A stretch of DNA of 21,307 nt from Ophiosphaerella korrae (GCA_028456385.1 JALNQF010000582.1:1-21307); one strand, 5' to 3'. Positions 1 through 9,290 are shown, counted from the stretch's first letter. A program made the numbers and translations. Notes: a model not told the origin generated them from the letters alone.

Positions 1-464
1 AGGCTTTTCTAAAAGCCTTAGTATCCCTCTCTAATAAGGCCCTTATATAGCTATTACAAAAAAGCCTTTTTATTAAACTACTATAACCTCCTTTAAATCT
101 AATAATAGTATACTACTACTATATATTAATCTCTCTATTACACTAACTTTTACTTAGGTATTAAGCTAGCTATCTTATATAATCTTTTATAGTACCTATT
201 ACGTTTATTATATATTTATAAAGTTTTATAAAAACTATATTAGTACTCTATATTAGCTTTACTTTAATTATATTCTTATAAGTTTACTTAGTAGTACTTT
301 TAACTATCTACTAACCTACTTATATATACTTCTTATTCTACTTATAGCTAATATTTATAGTCTCTATTTATAGACTTTAATAGACTACTTTTATAATAAG
401 CTTATATAGTATCTTTACTACTACGTAGTAAGCTTATAACTACTTATAATACTTTTATAAAGCT
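1..464. other. AT-rich RIP-mutated stretch, no gene recognised
   Basis: No reading frame, RNA gene or family motif could be recognised on either strand. G+C is low (roughly one base in five by eye) and CpA/TpG are almost absent, as in the most degraded parts of the window. The first 18 bases form a perfect 8-bp inverted repeat with a 2-nt loop (AGGCTTTT / AAAAGCCT). It is an isolated hairpin with no T-tract, so I do not call it a terminator. The segment is most likely decayed transposon sequence, but that is inference from its surroundings. Confidence 0.5.
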
Positions 465-866
465 ATTATTATAGATCGAGATTTAATATAAGTAATAGAG
501 CTAATAGAAGTTTTAGTATAGATACTAGAGTTATAAGATATAAAGACTAATTAGTTAAGACTAAAAGTAAAGTATAACCTAAATATATAAGTAGCTTTAT
601 AACTTTATAATCTTAGTATTTATAAAGCTATAAAGTATAGTATATATAAAATTTATAAAGATAGTAGAATATCTAATATTAAGTTAATATTAGTAATCTA
701 ATCTTTAACTAAGAGCGATAATACTTTAATATTACTTATTAGGAATTATTCTATTATTTATAGCTTATTACTAGATTACTATATATCTTTTAGTTATTAA
801 CTTTTAATTTACTATACTTCCTCTATTTAGGACTTTAAGTAGTTAATAACTTAAAGCTCTTTTATA
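465..866 (+). repeat. Decayed LTR relic, related to the LTRs of elements A to D
   Basis: The core around 685-720 (TTAGTAATCTAATCTTTAAC followed by a GCGATAATA-like motif) aligns with the same core in the LTR of D (about 10030-10075) and with the reverse complement of the LTR cores of A, B and C. The tail (TTTTAATTTACTA, then AGTTAATAA, ending CTTTTATA near 866) parallels the tail of the D LTR. The left end near 465 is placed only by a weak match (ATCGAGAT) to the D LTR start. The order of matching blocks gives plus-strand orientation. No PPT, PBS or target duplication could be recognised, so it could be a solo LTR or the end of an older element. The boundaries are approximate. Confidence 0.45.
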
Positions 867-2253
867 GCTATTTACTTACTATAAATAGTTTCTATTACTT
901 CTAGAGATAGTATATAATAAAAACTTTCTAAAGTCTTTACTAGATAATATTCTTACTATACTACTATAGCTTACTATATAGCTTCTACAAACTTAGATTA
1001 CTTTAATTTAGCTACTTTATAAGTACTTTATATATATTATAGTACTTTATACTAGCTAAATAAGTATAAGTCTTTATCTACTATAAACTACTTTAATAGC
1101 TAAGTAAACTTACTACTTTTAACTTTACTTTTATAGTACTTATATACTTTACTTTATAACTTATTATAAAAGGCTAGAGACTTTTATAAAAATCTATACT
1201 AGTATAATTTAGCTTTTATATTTACTTACTAGACTATATACTTATAGATTATAGTACTAGTAGTTTTAGTATCTAGTTATTTTAAATTTATAGTACTCTT
1301 TACTATAAAAGTAGTCTATTAAAAGAGCTTATAAGTACTTTACTTTAGTATACTTAGTTATACTTTTATAATCTCTAGTTTATAGTATCTATATAGTACT
1401 AGTAAAACTTAAGTTTATAGCTTAAGATTTTTTAGAAACTTACTACTATACTTTATAAGATTAGTAATCTATATATTAATTTCTATTAGACTATATACAA
1501 GTATTTATAGCTAGCTTAAAAAGATTCTTATATTATACTAACTAGTAATAAGTTAGGTTTAATTATCTTAGACGCTATAGCTACTAAAATATATTACCTA
1601 ATTATTTTTATAACTTAAAATTCTAATATACTATTTTATATTAGTACTACTTATCTCTTTTATATACTATTATACTATATTTTAATATTTTTTTTATAGT
1701 AATAAAAAATAAAGTCTAGGTTTATAGCTTTATAATATAGATCGATTTTATATATAAGATAAGCTTATTAAGTAAGCTTATTTTTAGTACTATTTATATA
1801 CTTACGCTAGTACTATAACTATTCTATTTTTCTATTACTAGCTATTTTAGTAGTATTTAGTTAATATTTAAGCTATTTTAGATTAAGTATATATATAATA
1901 GATTTAATATAACTAAAAAACTTTCTACTTAGGTATTTATAGTAGTATTAAAAATACTTTTATATAAGATAATACTTTAGATACTTTTATTAGGTACTAT
2001 ATTATTTTACTTTCTTTTTATATTAAAAGTTTATAGTTTATTAGCTAGTATTATTAAGATTCTATAGTAATTATATAGTAATTTAGCTAGCTTATATTAT
2101 TTATTACTTTTATAGCTAGTTTTTATAAGCTTAAAATTAGCTATAAACTTTATATAAGAGGGACTAGTTTAAATAAGCTTAATTTAGTTAGCTATATTTT
2201 CTATTTAAAGTTATAAAAGTTACTTTCTAATATAAAGTAAAGTTTATTTAAGC
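867..2253. other. Unidentified, heavily RIP-mutated segment interrupted by element A
   Basis: This stretch and 9291-9810 were contiguous before element A inserted. CpA and TpG are nearly absent, more so than in A or C. All frames carry many TAA/TAG, and no protease, RT, integrase or transposase motif could be read by eye. If stops are read as former Gln codons, a short minus-strand frame (about 1030 down to 870) and a plus-strand frame (about 1921-2250) look mildly protein-like, but neither is recognisable and both may be chance. It may be an older transposon body lying beside the LTR relic at 465-866. Confidence 0.4.
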
Positions 2254-2258
2254 TATAT
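2254..2258. repeat. Target-site duplication of element A, left copy
   Basis: TATAT directly precedes the LTR at 2259, and the same five bases directly follow the other LTR at 9286-9290. Five bp is the usual duplication for Ty3/Gypsy integrases. The motif is low-complexity in AT-rich DNA, so a chance match cannot be fully excluded. Confidence 0.75.
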
Positions 2259-2686
2259 TGTTATAGGCTACCTATTATTAACTACAGGTACCTATATTAG
2301 AGAGTTAGTAGATTAGGAGATAATAGCAAAAGTTTATATTAGAATCTATAATAACTATAAATAGTAGAAGATATTTTATAACTATTTTGTACTAGCGTTC
2401 TATAGTTAAAGGATTAAATTACTAATACTATCCTAACAATATATATCCTTCTAACTATATACTTATTATAATCTATAATCTATATTTACTAAGGATAGTA
2501 GATTATAGATTATCCTAATCTATAATCTATAGTTACTAAGAGCCTATAGATTATAGATTACCTTAGGTGTCCTAGTTATGTATAGTCTCCTAATTAAGGT
2601 TGTTACCCTACTTATCTTATACTTTATTAGTATTAAGGTTGTAACTAATTAGTTCTATCTTAATTTCTTCTATTACACCCGTAACA
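2259..2686 (-). repeat. Element A 3' LTR
   Basis: The LTR runs from TG (2259) to CA (2686), 428 bp. It matches 8858-9285 with about 32 differences by hand alignment, all transitions and no indel. This left copy is the more mutated one: where the right copy has CpG or TpG, this copy usually has TpA (for example CTGTCGTT against CTATTATT near 2274-2281). It contains two palindromes (2469-2512 and 2516-2560) and the conserved core TTAAAGGATTAAATTACTAA. As the 3' LTR it would supply polyadenylation signals for the minus-strand transcript, but none could be picked out with confidence. It also lies upstream of the antisense frame and could in principle promote it. Confidence 0.93.
2469..2560. repeat. 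Double palindrome in the LTR (four alternating 14-bp arms)
   Basis: The word TAATCTATAATCTA occurs at 2469-2482 and 2516-2529, and its exact reverse complement at 2499-2512 and 2547-2560. This gives two consecutive hairpins. The second extends to 17-bp perfect arms (2516-2532 and 2544-2560) with an 11-nt loop. The arrangement recurs in the other A LTR and in both C LTRs. Its function is unknown. It could be a protein-binding palindrome, an RNA structure in the transcript, or a byproduct of repeat expansion. Confidence 0.9.
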
Positions 2687-2700
2687 CTATCTCCTCTTCT
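2687..2700 (-). other. Polypurine tract of element A
   Basis: Read on the minus strand, the 14 bases immediately before the 3' LTR are AGAAGAGGAGATAG: purine-rich and directly abutting the LTR, as expected for the plus-strand DNA primer of an LTR retrotransposon. The equivalent positions in B (11676-11689) and C (14271-14284) are also purine-rich and start at the LTR edge. This fixes the minus-strand orientation of all three elements independently of the coding evidence. Confidence 0.75.
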
Positions 2701-3389
2701 AGGTAGGTCCTAGTTTTCCTATCCTAAAGCTAAGGTTATTAATCTAGTTTCTTTATTAATGTAAAGTTCTTTATCCTCCCTTATACCTATTTTATCTACA
2801 CGTTATTACTATCTTCTTACTAATTGTATATTACGTAATAGTGTTAAGATATTTCTTTATTCTTATTATATTTCTCCTAAATTAAATCCTAAGTCTCTTC
2901 TATATATTATTTCTATAAACAATAGTAGAGCTTATAAAGTATATACTTATATAAATATATATAGTTCTTATAATATATCTAGTATTTCTCTTTCTAAGTA
3001 TAGGTTTATTATACTTATTCTTACGTCTAGGCTTAACGATAATAGGGAAAGCTATTAACTAGACTTAAGAGAAATTACTATCTTAAATTATAGAGGCTAA
3101 AGCTAAGCGTAAGTAGATCTAGGAGCTTACTTAGAGTAAGCTAGTAGAGAATTAAGCTCGTCTCTCTTACTTTTATAAGATAAAGGCCTTAAATAATAAG
3201 AAATTAGCTAAGTAGTTAGTAGCTCTAGAAGCTAAGCTAGACTTAGATAAGGCGTTTAGTATTACTATAGTAGGTCCTACGCTAGGCGTCTTTATTATCT
3301 CTCTATCTATTATTAGTAATGTTAATTCTCTTAGTTTACTACTAAGCGTTCTAGAAGGTTTTAATTTTAGAACTCCTCTAGTTTCTTAA
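2690..3389 (+). pseudogene. Antisense reading frame between pol and 3' LTR of element A (unknown protein)
   Basis: The frame is on the strand opposite to gag-pol. There are two segments. From about 2711 to 3056 one frame has a single TAA (2762) in about 115 codons, while the other two frames are full of stops. From about 3040 to 3389 a second frame, offset by +1, continues. All its stops are TAG/TAA that CAG/CAA would give after RIP. The second segment is Lys/Leu/Ala/Gln-rich and probably helical or coiled-coil (motifs GKAIN, EAKAKRK, LEAKLDLD), ending in a Ser/Leu-rich tail with GFNFRT. It ends 23 nt inside the pol 3' end. The same arrangement and phase offset occur in B and C. The offset may reflect an intron, a frameshift or two genes. 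The GKA...Q...LL..Q pattern loosely recalls C-terminal tails of fungal pogo/Fot1 transposases, but that is a weak impression. The start is unknown. Confidence 0.6.
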
Positions 3390-6300
3390 GGTAATTAAGA
3401 TTATCCTCTAGTTCCTATATTTTCTCTTATAGTTGTCCTTTTTCGTCTATACCTATCTATTCTACTAAATAGTAGTTTCTTCTATTATAGAACTAGTATT
3501 ATAAGATTTCTTTAACTTCTTATTCTTCTTATTCTCTATACGTGTCTACTTTATACACTAGTAGTTCTACTTCTTGTAGTACTTATTCTAGTAGGGCTAT
3601 ATAGAATGTTAGGTATATCCTTATTTTATTTAGTAGCTTTAATCTAAATATAACTAGTATAACTTCTTTCTTAATTTTGTATAGTCTTATTTTAATATAG
3701 TCTAATTTTAAACTTAGGCGCTTACTCTTTATATTTTTTTATACTAACTATACTTTTTCTCTTTTTCTAAACTAAGGTCCCTCTTTATACTTTTTATTGT
3801 AGTACTTTGCTATATAATTATGTAAGAATTCTATATCTTGTCTTAGTTAATTATATATGTTTTTAAGTCTATTAGCAAAGTTTTCTCTTCTTAGAAACTA
3901 AGATATCTAATTTCTTAGTATCTAGTACATATTAGGCTTAAATCTATAGTTCGCGAAGAAAGGTAATACTCTTATTACTATATTCTTTACGCTGTTGTAT
4001 ACTAACTATACTATAGGTAGTAGCTGTACCTAATTATTTTAGTTATAGTTAAGGTAGCATCTTAAGTATTGTTCTACTATCTAATTTATTTATTCTAACT
4101 ATCTATCTATTTATAGTTAGTATACTATAGATATTGCGTATTGTATTCCTAATTATACTATTATTATTCCCTATAGTTTTAATATAAATTGTACATCTCT
4201 ATCTATAATAATCTTATCTAGTAGTCTATATTAACTAATTATAGTTCCTAGAACTTAATATATAGTAATCTCTATCTTACTTTTCTTTTTATATAGTCTA
4301 AAGTATATATACTTTATAAGCTTGTCTACTATTATTATAATTCTATTATATTTAACTCCTAATATTAAGTCTTTAGACTTAGGTAATTTTATAATAAAGT
4401 CTATTGTAATAACTCTCTATAGTTATTCTAGTATTTCTACTAGTTATAATATTCTATATAGTATATATCTACTATACTTATTTCTATAGTATTCTATATA
4501 GTCTCGTAGTACCTCTATTACTAATTGTCTTACTTTTAGAATATAGTAGTCTTGTAGTAGTCTATCTAATATTTTCTTAATTCCTTAGTAACTATATACT
4601 AGTAATTTATAGAATTATTATATAAATTCTTTCTAAATCTTACTTAGAATATATATTCTTCTATAGGCTTTTACAAATCCTTCTTAGATTTCTAGTTTCT
4701 TTATTTCTTTAGATACTTCTTGCGTTGTTTTCTAAATCTATTCTTCTAGCTTATTACTCGTTCTTTTAAGTATTACAGCTATCTTAGGTATATTTAGGAC
4801 TAAATGTCTTTCTTTATTCTTAACTAGAACTATACTAGTAGCGCTTACTTCTTCCTATAAGTCTAGTCTTCTACTAAGGGTATTTATAAATTAGTTGTCT
4901 TTCCCTTTTATATATATAATTTCTATATTAAACGTTAATAGGAATTCCTACTATCTTATATAGCGTTGTAATAGTTCTTTATTTATTATAAATCCTATAA
5001 GATTCTTATAGTCTATATAGACCTTTATCTAATACTTTACTCCTTATAGGTATACTCTCTATTATTTAAATACTTTGTAGATTACTAGCATCTCCTTATT
5101 ATAAATTAGGTAGTTAAGTTCTACTATTTTTATCTTTTTAGAGAAGTATTTAACTAAATATTCTTTTTTAGTCTCTAGATCTTCTTATATTAGTGCTATT
5201 CTATAGACTAAGTTAGATGCGTCTGTTTTTACTATTACTAGTAGGTTTAGGTTGTATATTCTAATAACTAGATTTTCTATAAACTTTTTCTTAATCTTAT
5301 TAAATGCTTTATTGTATTCCTTTATCTATTTAAATAGCGTGTCTTTTTTTATAAGTCTTGTTATTAGTTCTATATTTTTAGACTATCTTACTATTAACTT
5401 TCTACAAAAGTTAGCTAGTCTATAAAATTACTATACCTCTTTTAGGTTTTTTAGTATAGGCTATTCGTTAATTAATCTAATCTTTTCTAGGTCGATCCTA
5501 ATTTTTCCTAGTTTAATAATAAATCCTAGGAAATCTATTTCCTTTATATAGAACTCGCATTTTCTTATTTTAAGAAATAGTTTATTTTCTACTAGTTTCT
5601 TTAGTACTTTGTATATATGTTGTACGTGTTCTTCCTCTATTTCTAAGAATATAAGAATGTTGTCTAAATATACAAATATAAATATATCTAAGTACTCTCT
5701 TAGTACTATATTAATTCTTTCTTAGAATACTACTAGTATATTTATTAAGCTAAATAGTATAACTATATATTTATATAGTCTATATTATGTTCTAAATACT
5801 ATTTTCTACTTGTTACTTTTCTTAATCCTAATCTAGTAGTAGGCGTTCTAGATATCTAACTTTGTAAAGATTCTTGCTCTTTGTAGTCTATCTTGTATTT
5901 TATCTATTTATAGTAGTAGATATTAATTCTTATTTATAATTACGTTAGTTTTTCTAAAATCTACGCAAGGTCTTTTATTGCTTATTCCCTTTTTGTCTAC
6001 AAATATTAATCTATATACTACTCTAGATTTAGATTCTTGTATCTATCCTTTCTTTATTATATTTTAGATAAATACTTGTTTAATTTTAGATTCTTCTTCT
6101 ATTTTTCTATAGACTAGGCTCTATCCTACGTCTTTGCCTTCTTCTAGTTCTATTACTAAATCCTATAGTTAATATTCTAGAAGGTAGTCTTCTAGCTTAA
6201 TAAGCTATTTTTCTTATTTCTTATATTCTTCTAGGAATTCTCCTTTGTATGTACTTATGTTAGCTTTTAATATATCTTGCCTAAGGTAGTTAATTTCCCC

Positions 6301-8796
6301 TATTCTTTAGTTAATTCTTAGGTTAGTTATCTATAACTATAGTATTCCTAATATTATATCTTATTTGTTATTAATTATTGTTATGTCTATAACTATATTC
6401 TTAATCTCTAGTCCTTCTAGTTTTAATGTTAAAGGTGCTGTCTTAAACTGTATAAGTTCCTAGAATAGTTTTCTTTTAATTGTACTTAATTATCGAGGAT
6501 ATTTCTTTATTATATATTTTATTCCTTGTACTTCTATAAACTTCTTTAATATAAAGTTCCTTATAGCTCTACTATTAATTATTAATTGTACTCTCTTTTT
6601 TTAGTATATACTTTTTTTTGTAATATATAGGCCTCCTATACCTTCTAGCTTTTCTTGCCTTAGTATCTTTACAAATTATCTATCCTTCTAAGGCTATAGC
6701 CTTATTTTAAGTTTATATTCCTTGTACTTTAGATATTTATTATAATTATATTTATACTATAGTCCTCTTTAGACGCATTTTTTAGATAGTTTTAGGCTAG
6801 GTCTTACTACTAAGTATCTATCTTCTAGGATTATTTCCTATCCTTAGATATCTTCTACTATAATTACTCTTATATAATTATAGCCTCTTCTTCTTATAGG
6901 CTATATATTATTATTTACTTTAGAGTTTCTATATATAATATAATTCTTATCTAGGTATAATATCTATAATGCTTTAAAGTGTACTAGATATTCTAGATCT
7001 ATTATTTTATTATCTTCTTCCTAGTACTTATCTCTACTAAGTATATTTATTATTAAGATATAGTATACTACTAGTACTCTTAGTATATAAGCTTTGTTAA
7101 TCTATCGTGTTTTTCTTATAAAGTATTACTATTCTTTCTATATAAGTATTCTTCTTACTATAACTATATATTACTTTATCTATTCTTAAAATAGTATAAA
7201 CTTAGTTTCTTTAGGATTACGTTCTTTCTAGTCTTTATACGCTTCCTCTATACTTATAACTATTAAGTATATTTAAATAAATTTCTATATTTTGTTTTAT
7301 TCCTCTATATTTATTATTATATAGCTATTATAACTATATATTGTTAGCTAGGTATACTCTATACTTCTTATACTAACTTGTTTCTTACTTCTTTATAGTC
7401 TTTTAGAAGTAGCTGTAGTAGTCTCTTTATCTAGTACTAGTCCTTTAGCCTAGATCGATAGTACTAAGAGCTCTTCCCCTTCTAAGTCTTCTATTAGTAG
7501 GTCTATTACTTAGGCTATCTCTTCTAGCTAAGCTTTTATTCTTTCTTTTGTTATAGCTACTCTATATCTCTATTATAAGAAGTATCCTACTCTTTATTTA
7601 CTAGAAAGATATATATAGTAGTCGTCCTTATAATAAAAGGTCTAATAGAGTATTACGTATTATATTTCTTTACTCCTAGCTACCTTCTCTTAAGGTTTAG
7701 CTTATACCTGTAGTACTTCCTTCTTCTTTTTAGTTATTTTTAACTAATTTTCTTTCTTTAGGTCCTTACTTTTGTAATCTTTTATAAAGTGTCCTAGTTT
7801 TCTATATTTATAATATACTACATCCTACTTCTTTTTTAATTAGTAATCTTTCGCGTAGTAGCCTAGTTTACTATAGTTAAAGTACGTAAAGTCTTTATTC
7901 TTTTATTTCTTCTTGTCCTTGTTAGCGTTAAAGACTATTAGGTCTCCCTTATTATAGTTCTAGGCTTAACCTCTATACTTATTCTTCTTCTATTCTTAAA
8001 GATTATTGTTAATTTATATTACCTATTACTTTAGGGCTTCTAGTATTTGTAGTTTTTCTATATATATTATCTTGTATTAGATCTTAGAGTTAAGTTCTTG
8101 TTTAAATTGTAATATTAAGGCTAACTCGTTCTATTCTATATTCTAAGATAGTTATTTAAACTATAATACGTACTTTAGAATACTCTAGTTCTATATAAGC
8201 TTTTCTAGCTGCTCTTTAGCTTATTAGGTAATATCTATATCTCTAAATACTGCTCTTATTCGTTTAGTAAAGTATTTATAACTTCTAAAAATAGCTCTAG
8301 TTTTGTCTTTCTAGGTTATTAGTAAATATATTGTGTAATCTATCTAGTAAGGCTCGTACTATCTTATTACGTCTTCTTTAAGGTGTAATCTAATATATAT
8401 TACCTTCTTTTCTTCTATATTAAAGTATAGTACTTATACATCTATCTAGAGTTATACTAATACGATAAAGAGTCTTAGATTTTTTCTTATTCTATTAAAC
8501 TTCTTAAGAATAGGTATCTTTAGTAGTTTCTTTGTCGCGCTTATTACTAGGCGTTGCGTAATTAGTTCTATTTAGTTTTGTCCTTAGATAATAGCCTTAA
8601 TCTATACCTTGTTTTATTTCGCGTAATCCTATAGTTCTTTATTCTACGTTTCTAAGGCATCGATTACTATCTTTATATCTTCTTTATCGTCAATTAATTA
8701 GTTAAGACAACCTTTAATTATTTCCTATATAGTACTATCTATTTTAGGACTACTCCTAGGAGCTTTTCCTAATTATTTAGTTAAACTTTCTACTAT
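3367..8796 (-). pseudogene. gag-pol: Element A gag-pol polyprotein with chromodomain, RIP-inactivated
   Basis: A single frame (about 1,809 codons plus stop) runs from a degraded start (ATA, probably former ATG, at 8796) to TAA at 3369-3367. All domains are in the same frame without a shift. Gag is followed by two CCHC knuckles (7884-7843 and 7815-7774) with most Cys changed to Tyr. The protease D-S-G-A box reads N-S-R-A (from 6576). RT has its motif A Asp (5856) in KLDI, and the catalytic box reads YLDN (Asp 5664, Asn 5661). RNase H has TDASN (near 5221) and a YNKE box (near 5090). The integrase HHCC finger reads Y-S-Y (4596-4588) and Y-x2-Y (4500-4489), with D, D and E kept at 4401, 4203 and 4095. 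A GPY/F-like region (about 3780-3650) precedes a chromodomain (about 3519-3376). Many TAG/TAA sit where Gln or Trp is expected. It is non-functional. Confidence 0.93.
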
Positions 8797-8857
8797 CGTG
8801 TTAGCTAGACCGCGCGCTACTTACGCTTCGCTTCTCGCAATAACTAAATTAGTAAGG
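8797..8857 (-). other. Element A leader with the primer-binding region
   Basis: On the minus strand the leader starts CCTTACTAATTTAGTTATTG directly after the 5' LTR and continues GCG-rich to the gag start. The first 20 bases are identical in C (20438 downward), and the first 19 match in D (10205 upward). The primer-binding site must lie here. TTTAG may be a RIP-mutated TTTGG, giving a TGG about 11 nt from the LTR, which is farther than usual. I could not match the sequence to a particular tRNA, and self-priming of the Tf1 type cannot be excluded. The next bases (GCGAGAAGCGAAGCG) are unusually CpG-rich for the window. Confidence 0.6.
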
Positions 8858-9285
8858 TGTTATAGGCTGCCTGTCGTTAACTATAGGTACCTATATTAGG
8901 GGGTTAGTAGATTAAGAGATAATAGCAAAAGTTTGTGTTAGGATCTATAATAACTATAAATAGTAGAAGATGTTTTGTAACTATCTTATACTAGCGTTTT
9001 ATAGTTAAAGGATTAAATTACTAATACTATCCTAATAATATATATCCTTCTAACTATATACTTGTCGTAATCTATAATCTATATTTACTAAGGATAGTAG
9101 ATTATAGATTGTCCTAATCTATAATCTATAGTTGCTAAGAGCCTATAGATTATAGATTACCCTAGGTGTCTTAGTTATGTATAGTCTCCTAATTAAGGTT
9201 GTTACCCTACTCGTCTTATACTTCGTTAGTATTAAGGTCGTAACTAATTAGTTCTATCTTAATTTCTTCTATTACACCTATAATA
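8858..9285 (-). repeat. Element A 5' LTR
   Basis: This is the 428-bp partner of 2259-2686. It starts TG, and its outer end (9285) is TA where CA is expected, a likely RIP change at the terminus. It retains more CpG and TpG than the 3' LTR (for example CTGTCG, CTCGTC, TTCGTT). All of the roughly 32 differences between the copies are transitions. Transcription of gag-pol would start here on the minus strand. No TATA box stands out against the TA-rich background. Confidence 0.92.
9068..9159. repeat. Double palindrome in element A 5' LTR
   Basis: This is the same four-arm arrangement as at 2469-2560 (offset 6,599). The inner copy of the first right arm loses one outer base pair through a transition (GATTG against GATTA), while the 17-bp second hairpin (9115-9131 with 9143-9159) stays perfect. 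Confidence 0.88.
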
Positions 9286-9290
9286 TATAT
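9286..9290. repeat. Target-site duplication of element A, right copy
   Basis: TATAT, identical to 2254-2258, immediately follows the end of the 5' LTR. Confidence 0.75.

Larger units (their letters stand above)
2259..9285 (-). mobile_element. Element A: complete Ty3/Gypsy chromovirus LTR retrotransposon, RIP-inactivated
   Basis: The element is 7,027 bp with two 428-bp LTRs and a TATAT duplication. It is read on the minus strand: 5' LTR 8858-9285, leader, gag-pol 8796-3367, a plus-strand (antisense) frame 2690-3389, purine tract 2687-2700, 3' LTR 2259-2686. The order protease, RT, RNase H, integrase, chromodomain identifies a Ty3/Gypsy chromovirus. Many nonsense codons and mutated active sites mean it cannot be autonomous now. 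It has the same overall plan and nearly the same length as element C, and their internal regions align with almost no indels. The two copies come from closely related subfamilies that transposed separately. Confidence 0.95.

Noticed and set aside
1..18. Terminator hairpin at the window start
   Set aside because: It is an 8-bp stem with a 2-nt loop and no adjacent gene or T-tract, so it is likely chance in low-complexity DNA.
870..1030. Minus-strand coding fragment with a protein-like composition
   Set aside because: It is readable only if several stops are taken as Gln, has no recognised motif and no second copy to compare.
2469..2560. CRISPR-like array or rho-independent terminators from the repeated hairpins
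   Set aside because: There are only four arms in alternating orientation, no spacers of constant size and no T-run. They lie inside LTRs of a eukaryotic retroelement.
2939..3003. Spliceosomal intron linking the two segments of the antisense frame (GTATAT ... CTAAG ... TATAG)
   Set aside because: Joining the flanks does not bring the downstream codons into the conserved frame, and RIP-made TAG words are everywhere.
3361..3700. Extension of the antisense frame leftward through the chromodomain region (plus strand 3390-3700)
   Set aside because: Beyond 3389 the plus-strand frame is the mirror of a well-supported chromodomain and integrase C-terminus on the minus strand, so I treat it as a shadow.
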